Of a stretch of DNA of 5,432 nt, positions 1 to 4,300 are shown piece by piece (position 1 is the stretch's first letter; each line of letters begins with the position of its first letter). The translations under genes were made by a program, and so were the position numbers. The notes below the pieces were generated by a model. The model saw only the letters and a program-made list of their open reading frames with translations, did no database searches and was not told the DNA's origin. Source of the DNA: Planctomycetota bacterium (lineage in GTDB: Bacteria; Planctomycetota; Phycisphaerae; Sedimentisphaerales; Anaerohalosphaeraceae). The stretch lies in the NCBI GenBank assembly GCA_021160785.1, contig JAGHBX010000400.1, positions 1 to 5,432 of the forward strand. Direction: 5' to 3'.

Positions 1-927
1 AGTACAGTTAAACCGCTGAAATTCGATCTGCCGCCTGGCAGATGGATAGGTACGCCGCCAAATCTGACCAGAATCCCGAATATCGAACCCCTCTGCAAGA
101 CGCCCAGGCCGCCCTTCTATGCCCCGGCGGGCGCAAAGAATCTTGCTCTTGGCAAACTCGTCACAAGCACGGACGACCTGCCCATAATCGGCGAACTGGA
201 GATGATCGCCGACGACGCCGATTTCACCATAAATGTCCGAACGGTATTCAACAACGATACCGACAACTCCACAGGCCTGGGCGTCGGAAGTGACAAGCTC
301 TACGTGGACACCTATGAAGGCAGACTAATCGACGCAAAGGGGCAGCGGGCCCGATACGTGAGGCTCTACAGCAACGGCAATCAAGAGAGCGATCTCAATC
401 ACTACACCGAAGTAGAAGTCTGGGGGCGTCCTGCGATTACGAAGACGCCAAAGGAGAAATTCGTCCGACTGGAGATTGGACCCGGACTTCAGCATGTAAC
501 CGTTGATCTGGGAGCCAGCCACGAATTGTCCGCAATTGTCCTGTGGCATGCTCATCATTGGTGGCGGGTCTATCACGATGTGATCGTACAGGTCGCCGCA
601 GACCCCAATTTCACCGATGCCGTAACTCTATTCAACAATGATCGTGACAATTCAGCGGGATTAGGAAAAGGCGGCGATCGCGAATATCTCGAGAGCAACT
701 TCGGCAAACTTGTCGATGCAGGGCGACTGACAGCCAGATACGTGCGCACCTGGAGCAACGGCTGCGTAGCCAATGAGTTCAATAACTATGTCGAACTCGC
801 AGTATATGGCAGGCCTGTCGATGCACAAACGAACCGGCACGGACTTTACAGAAAATGTCCACACGCATTTCAACAACAAGTTCAACCACTGCGTAGTCGA
901 AATCCGGGCTCGCCCCACATCAAATAA
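1..927 (+). CDS. Discoidin (F5/8 type C-like) domain protein, 5' end outside the window
   Basis: The frame is open from base 1 to the TAA at 925-927 and gives 308 codons; the true start lies upstream. Residues 1-45 form a Pro-rich linker (PRPPFYAPAG at about 36-45). Residues 47-56, NLALGKLVTS, are the classical first strand of a discoidin domain. Copy 1 then jumps from LEMI (about 65-68) straight to the second half of the fold (ADDADF... to the EVEVWGRP strand, about 70-144). Copy 2 (about 156-273) starts at FVRLEIGPG, has the DLG and LWHAHH core, and ends ELAVYGRP. RYVR..SNG occurs in both copies. This family is normally exported and binds glycans or surfaces; no catalytic motif is visible. 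The last 35 residues, after GRPVD, look unlike any domain and are probably read in the wrong frame of a decayed third copy. The coding assignment is firm; the intactness of the C-terminus is doubtful. Confidence 0.8.
   Translation, partial: STVKPLKFDLPPGRWIGTPPNLTRIPNIEPLCKTPRPPFYAPAGAKNLALGKLVTSTDDLPIIGELEMIADDADFTINVRTVFNNDTDNSTGLGVGSDKLYVDTYEGRLIDAKGQRARYVRLYSNGNQESDLNHYTEVEVWGRPAITKTPKEKFVRLEIGPGLQHVTVDLGASHELSAIVLWHAHHWWRVYHDVIVQVAADPNFTDAVTLFNNDRDNSAGLGKGGDREYLESNFGKLVDAGRLTARYVRTWSNGCVANEFNNYVELAVYGRPVDAQTNRHGLYRKCPHAFQQQVQPLRSRNPGSPHIK
211..435 (+). repeat. Discoidin half-domain, copy 1
   Basis: This is the second half of a discoidin-like domain. It runs from DADFTINVRTVFNND through GLGVG, RYVRLYSNGN and LNHY to the terminal strand EVEVWGRP. 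It aligns throughout with the copy at 601-819, which has DPNFTDAVTLFNND, RYVRTWSNG and ELAVYGRP. The central strands that should precede it are absent, although the domain's first strand (NLALGK) is present just upstream at about 139-156. This suggests an in-frame internal deletion. Confidence 0.7.
466..819 (+). repeat. Discoidin domain, copy 2, lacking its first strand
   Basis: This copy begins at VRLEIGPGLQHVTVDLG and includes the central LWHAHHWWRVYHD stretch that copy 1 lacks. From 601 to 819 it repeats the second half of copy 1. The NLALGK-like opening strand is missing; a short linker, AITKTPKEK, takes its place. The reading frame is intact. Copies 1 and 2 together contain all parts of one domain, but neither contains all of them. 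Confidence 0.7.
839..916 (+). pseudogene. Frameshifted relic of a third discoidin copy
   Basis: In the frame one base after that of the upstream gene, this stretch reads TDFTENVHTHFNN followed directly by KFNHCVVEIRARP. The first piece matches ADFTINVRTVFNN of copy 1. The second resembles the domain's last strand (LNHYTEVEVWGRP in copy 1, FNNYVELAVYGRP in copy 2). About 40 residues between them are missing, as is the entire first half of the domain. The host gene reads through the region in a different frame and gives unrelated sequence (CPHAFQQQVQPL). The relic's frame continues to a TAA at 998-1000. I infer at least two deletions, one of which broke the frame. Confidence 0.6.
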
Positions 928-973
928 AAGGGCTCGGGGGATATTGAAAAACCCGGCTATCCATTGCGGGCGG

Positions 974-997
974 CACGCTCAAACCCGTTTTGGCGTG
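974..997. other. Intergenic hairpin
   Basis: CACGC (974-978) pairs with GCGTG (993-997), and CAAA (980-983) pairs with TTTG (989-992). This gives nine pairs with one bulged T and a five-base loop. No T-run follows on either strand, so it is not a canonical terminator. It could be a mRNA 3' stabilising structure, or chance. Confidence 0.45.
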
Positions 998-1035
998 TAA
1001 AAACACTGTAAAAATCCCAATACATCGTGATCCAA

Positions 1036-1072
1036 GCCACCCAGTGCCTGTTCCGAGGCTTTTTTGGGCGGC
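1036..1072 (+). terminator. Possible intrinsic terminator of the upstream gene
   Basis: A short stem, GCCT (1046-1049) with AGGC (1056-1059), closes a six-base loop and is followed at once by six T (1060-1065). An outer pairing, GCC-A-CCCA (1036-1043) with TGGG-C-GGC (1065-1072), could enclose it. AAGCC (1034-1038) with GGCTT (1057-1061) is an alternative. The T-run and position, about 110 bases after the stop at 927, fit a terminator, but the inner stem is short. It separates the two genes transcriptionally if real. Confidence 0.35.
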
Positions 1073-1112
1073 CATGCCGATCCTGTTTTCTCTGGAACCT
1101 TGCCCGAGTTTG

Positions 1113-1121
1113 TGTTATAAT
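1113..1121 (+). promoter_or_regulatory. Extended -10 promoter (TGTTATAAT) of the CotH gene
   Basis: A perfect TATAAT at 1116-1121 is preceded by TG at 1113-1114, forming an extended -10 element. No good -35 lies at the usual 17-base spacing (TGGAAC at 1093-1098 matches only partly). TTGCCC at 1100-1105 is too close. Extended -10 promoters often tolerate a poor -35. The predicted transcript start is near 1128, giving a leader of about 53 bases to the ATG at 1181 or about 125 bases to the ATG at 1253. Confidence 0.6.
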
Positions 1122-1163
1122 GATTGCAACATTTTCCCAGGATGGGGCGATATTGAGAATCTC

Positions 1164-1170
1164 AGGAGGA
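1164..1170 (+). promoter_or_regulatory. Strong Shine-Dalgarno (AGGAGGA) before the upstream in-frame ATG
   Basis: AGGAGGA lies ten bases before ATG 1181. That ATG is in the same frame as the large gene, with no stop between, and would add 24 residues (MCGEKKTRMTPFHRLFSRYK and on) ahead of the signal peptide. A small hairpin, TGAG (1154-1157) with CTCA (1161-1164), abuts the site. It is the stronger of the two Shine-Dalgarno sequences, so real use of this start is possible. Confidence 0.5.
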
Positions 1171-1237
1171 CATTATCAGAATGTGTGGCGAGAAAAAGAC
1201 ACGTATGACACCCTTTCACCGCTTATTTTCAAGGTAC

Positions 1238-1244
1238 AAAGGAG
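1238..1244 (+). promoter_or_regulatory. Shine-Dalgarno (AAAGGAG) deciding the start at 1253
   Basis: AAAGGAG sits eight bases before ATG 1253, which is optimal spacing. The start it serves gives a compact, standard signal peptide, so I prefer it over the ATG at 1181. Confidence 0.6.
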
Positions 1245-1252
1245 CTGTTTCC

Positions 1253-1333
1253 ATGCAAAAATTCAATTCCCTACGTTCAGTAACCGGTTTAATCCTGCTT
1301 TTTGCGGTATGCTGTGGAGGCTCCGTTACCGCA
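1253..1333 (+). other. Signal peptide of the CotH protein
   Basis: The residues are MQKFNSLRS, a basic n-region with K3 and R8, then a hydrophobic core VTGLILLFAV (10-19), then CCGGSVTA with likely cleavage after A27 (VTA|DW). C20 and C21 are not preceded by a proper lipobox (F-A-V before C20), so signal peptidase I processing is more likely than a lipoprotein. If translation starts at 1181, the n-region becomes 24 residues longer. Confidence 0.75.
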
Positions 1334-4300
1334 GATTGGATGGCCTACAACGACTCTATTCGCACCCCCGGCGGCGACGGGACAGCAGAAAATGTCACTT
1401 CATGGACCGTTTATAACGGCAGCGACCCCTCACTCAGCACAGGACTGCTCAAGGACTTTGCCACCGGACTGGACACCGGCGCCACAGTAACTTTTTCCAT
1501 GGATACGGATAAGGGCCTACATATAACCTCAAACGCCGGGGGCAATCCGGCGCCGGGCACCGATGCAGACGCCTTCTTCTATGACATCGTGGATCTTGAC
1601 GGGTACCTTGTCTATTACGGCGACTTCGGCTGGTCCGTGGATATCGTGTTCACCGGACTGAGGCCGACCAGCAAGTACACTTTCGTCGGCACCGCTATTC
1701 ATACAACTTCAAACCCCCAGCGACAGACGATGGTTACACTGAGCGGCCATGTCAGCGCCGTCAACAACAGTTCAAGCGGTATTGTCGCGGCAGACGACGA
1801 CACGGCGATTTTTCTGGCCGGCGGAAACAACACCGACGATACCGGTTATGTCGTTCGCTGGGACGACATCAAGGTCGCCGATGACGGCCTGGGAAGTTTT
1901 ACCGTCAACGCCAGAGCCAGCGATTATACAAATTCGCTGTCGGACTGGCGGGACCAGGGCAGGGCTTATCCCCTTGGCGCCTTCATGCTGATGGAGATCG
2001 ACGATTCCGCCAGTTACTGCCCCCGGGGCGACCTCGACGAAAACTGTCTTGTCGATATGGCCGACCTGCTCATCTTCGGCGGTTCATGGCTCGACACCGT
2101 TGTCGGCGGAGCCAATCTCGATGATCAGGGCGACGTCGACGGCGCCGATCTTGCAATAATGGCCGACAACTGGCAGTTAAACGCCCAGACCGGTTCATTG
2201 CGGGTCGTCTTCGATGATCCGATCCCACCGGACGCACGGTGGCGAGTTGACGGCGGCGAATGGAAACCAAGCGGCTATTTCGAATGGGGCCTCTCGGTCG
2301 GGCTACACACGGTAACATTCAGCGACGCCACCGACTGGATCACGCCGCAACCAAGGGATGTTCAAGTCGACTATAATCAGACCACAAGGATTAATCAAGC
2401 CTACCCGCCCGAGATGGGTACGCTCAGAGTGACAATCACAGCCGAGGACCCCGCCGTTGTTGACGACGCACGATGGCGCGTCGACGAAGGCGACTGGCTG
2501 CCAAGCGGCGCCGTCGTCGAACTGCCCGTTTGGAAGAGCCACGGTGTTGAGTTCATGCCGCTCCCCGGCTGGATCACACCCGCTAACAGGGAAGCGTGGA
2601 TATTTGTCGACGAACAGACCGAACTCAGCGGCAGGTATGAGCCCGCCCCAACCCTGCTGATTAACGAAATCATGGCGTCCAACACAAGCGCAGGCGGAGT
2701 CCCCGACCCACAGGACGGACAATACTACGACTGGTTCGAAATCTACAATACAACCGGTTCGGCCATAGATGTTGGCGGCATGTATGTTGCTGACAGCCAG
2801 GATGTACTGTGGCCTATACCCACAGGTTACACCGAGACGATCATTCCGGCGGGTGGATACCTCTGGTTCTGGGCGGCCGGCAACGAACACGGCGACAGAC
2901 CCCTTTACGTCGGCTTCCGACTCGATGCCGACGGAGACACACTCAGCCTTTACGATGTCGATGGGACAACACTGATCGACAGGATCATAATCGATAACCA
3001 CGTCAGCAACAAATCATACGGTCGTTATCCGGACGGCGCACCCGAACTGTTCTTCTTCGCTTCGGCATCACCGGGCGCTTCAAATAACGGCGCCGATACA
3101 TTTGACGGGCATGTGGCCGATACAAAATTCAGCCACGACCGCGGATTCTACGATGACGATTTTGATGTAACGATAACAACGGCTACTCCGAACGCCACCA
3201 TTTATTATACGCTTAACGGATCGGACCCAATCAATCCCAACGGTACGCCGACATCTGACGCTATTAAATATGCGAGTCCGGTTACGATTACGACAACAAA
3301 ATCGCTGCGGGCCGCTGCGACTAAAACAGGCTGGCTGCCGACGAATATTGACACACAAAGCTACATTTTCCTCGATGATGTTCTGCGGCAGGACGACAGT
3401 CAACTGCCGCCGGCGGTGGCAAGTGTGTGGTGGGGCAAGTACGGTCCGGATTGGGACATGGATCCCGATGTGATCAGCACCGAGCCGTTTACCGACGATG
3501 ACGGCATTACGTTTGATGTTAAAGATGCGCTGCTTTCTGCGCCGACTATGGCGCTGACGATGAGTTGGGACGACTGGTTTGGAACCAGCAACCAACAGGG
3601 CTTGTATCTGTACGGCGATTCCGATTCCTCTACAGACTTCGAGAGGATTTGCTCCGCTGAGCTGATCTCGCCCGACAGCAGCGAAGACGGATTTCAGGCC
3701 AACTGCACGGTGCAGATTACCGGCGGCTCCAGTCCCCATCGATGGAAGATGGACAAGCTTTCAATGCGTCTGAAATTCCGCCAGCGACTGAACAACGGAA
3801 CGCCTACGGGCGGCCCGGGGTGGTTAGACTACAAACTCTTCCCGGATTCAAAAATAGACAGCTTCAATACAATCGTTCTCGATGCACGTATGAACATGAG
3901 TTGGGCATACGGCGGCGGCGTCACTCCCACTTTCCAGCGGGAGCATGCCCAGTACACGCGGGACCAGTTCCCCGGCGACATCCAAAACGCAATGGGCGGC
4001 TATGCCCCTCACGGTCGACCGGTGCACCTCTATCTAAACGGCGTGTACTGGGGAATCTATCTTGCTCACGAGCGGCCCGACGGCGCCTTTGCATCTTCGT
4101 ATCTCGGCGGGGAAAAAGACGACTACGATGTCATGAAGCATAATAATGGGACCGGAAGCGTAGTCGGATTCGACGATGACTGGCCCGCCAAGATGCAGGC
4201 CGCAGCCAACTATGAGGCCCTTGTTAACACAGGAAGCAACTACCAGGCCCTCCTCGACCTCCTTGACATCGATGATTTCATCGATTATATGATTATGAAT

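Larger units (their letters stand above)
928..1252. other. Intergenic region with hairpins, promoter and two RBS
   Basis: This 325-base stretch separates the discoidin gene from the large CotH gene. I see no supported gene in it. It holds the tail of the relic frame (to 1000), a hairpin at 974-997, an octamer TGTAAAAA repeated at 996-1003 and 1007-1014, a terminator-like hairpin at about 1036-1072, an extended -10 promoter and two Shine-Dalgarno sequences. If the upstream ATG at 1181 is used, the coding region starts 72 bases earlier than annotated. Confidence 0.7.

Noticed and set aside
325..918. Minus-strand open frames opposite the discoidin gene
   Set aside because: They overlap well-supported discoidin sequence on the + strand and their translations resemble no family.
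1100..1121. TTGCCC (1100-1105) as the -35 partner of TATAAT
   Set aside because: The spacer is only 10 bases, far below the usual 16-18.
1309..1318. Lipoprotein signal at C20 or C21 of the CotH protein
   Set aside because: The residues before C20 are F-A-V and before C21 are A-V-C, which do not fit the usual lipobox; VTA|DW is a better signal peptidase I site.
1027..1490. Short + strand open frames across the promoter and signal peptide region (for example 1027-1416)
   Set aside because: They run through the promoter and the start of the CotH gene in other frames, lack a ribosome binding site and have no recognisable protein features.
3742..4143. Basic 133-residue + strand open frame inside the CotH domain
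   Set aside because: It lies wholly within the CotH coding sequence in another frame; its Arg-rich composition is what GC-rich out-of-frame reading produces.
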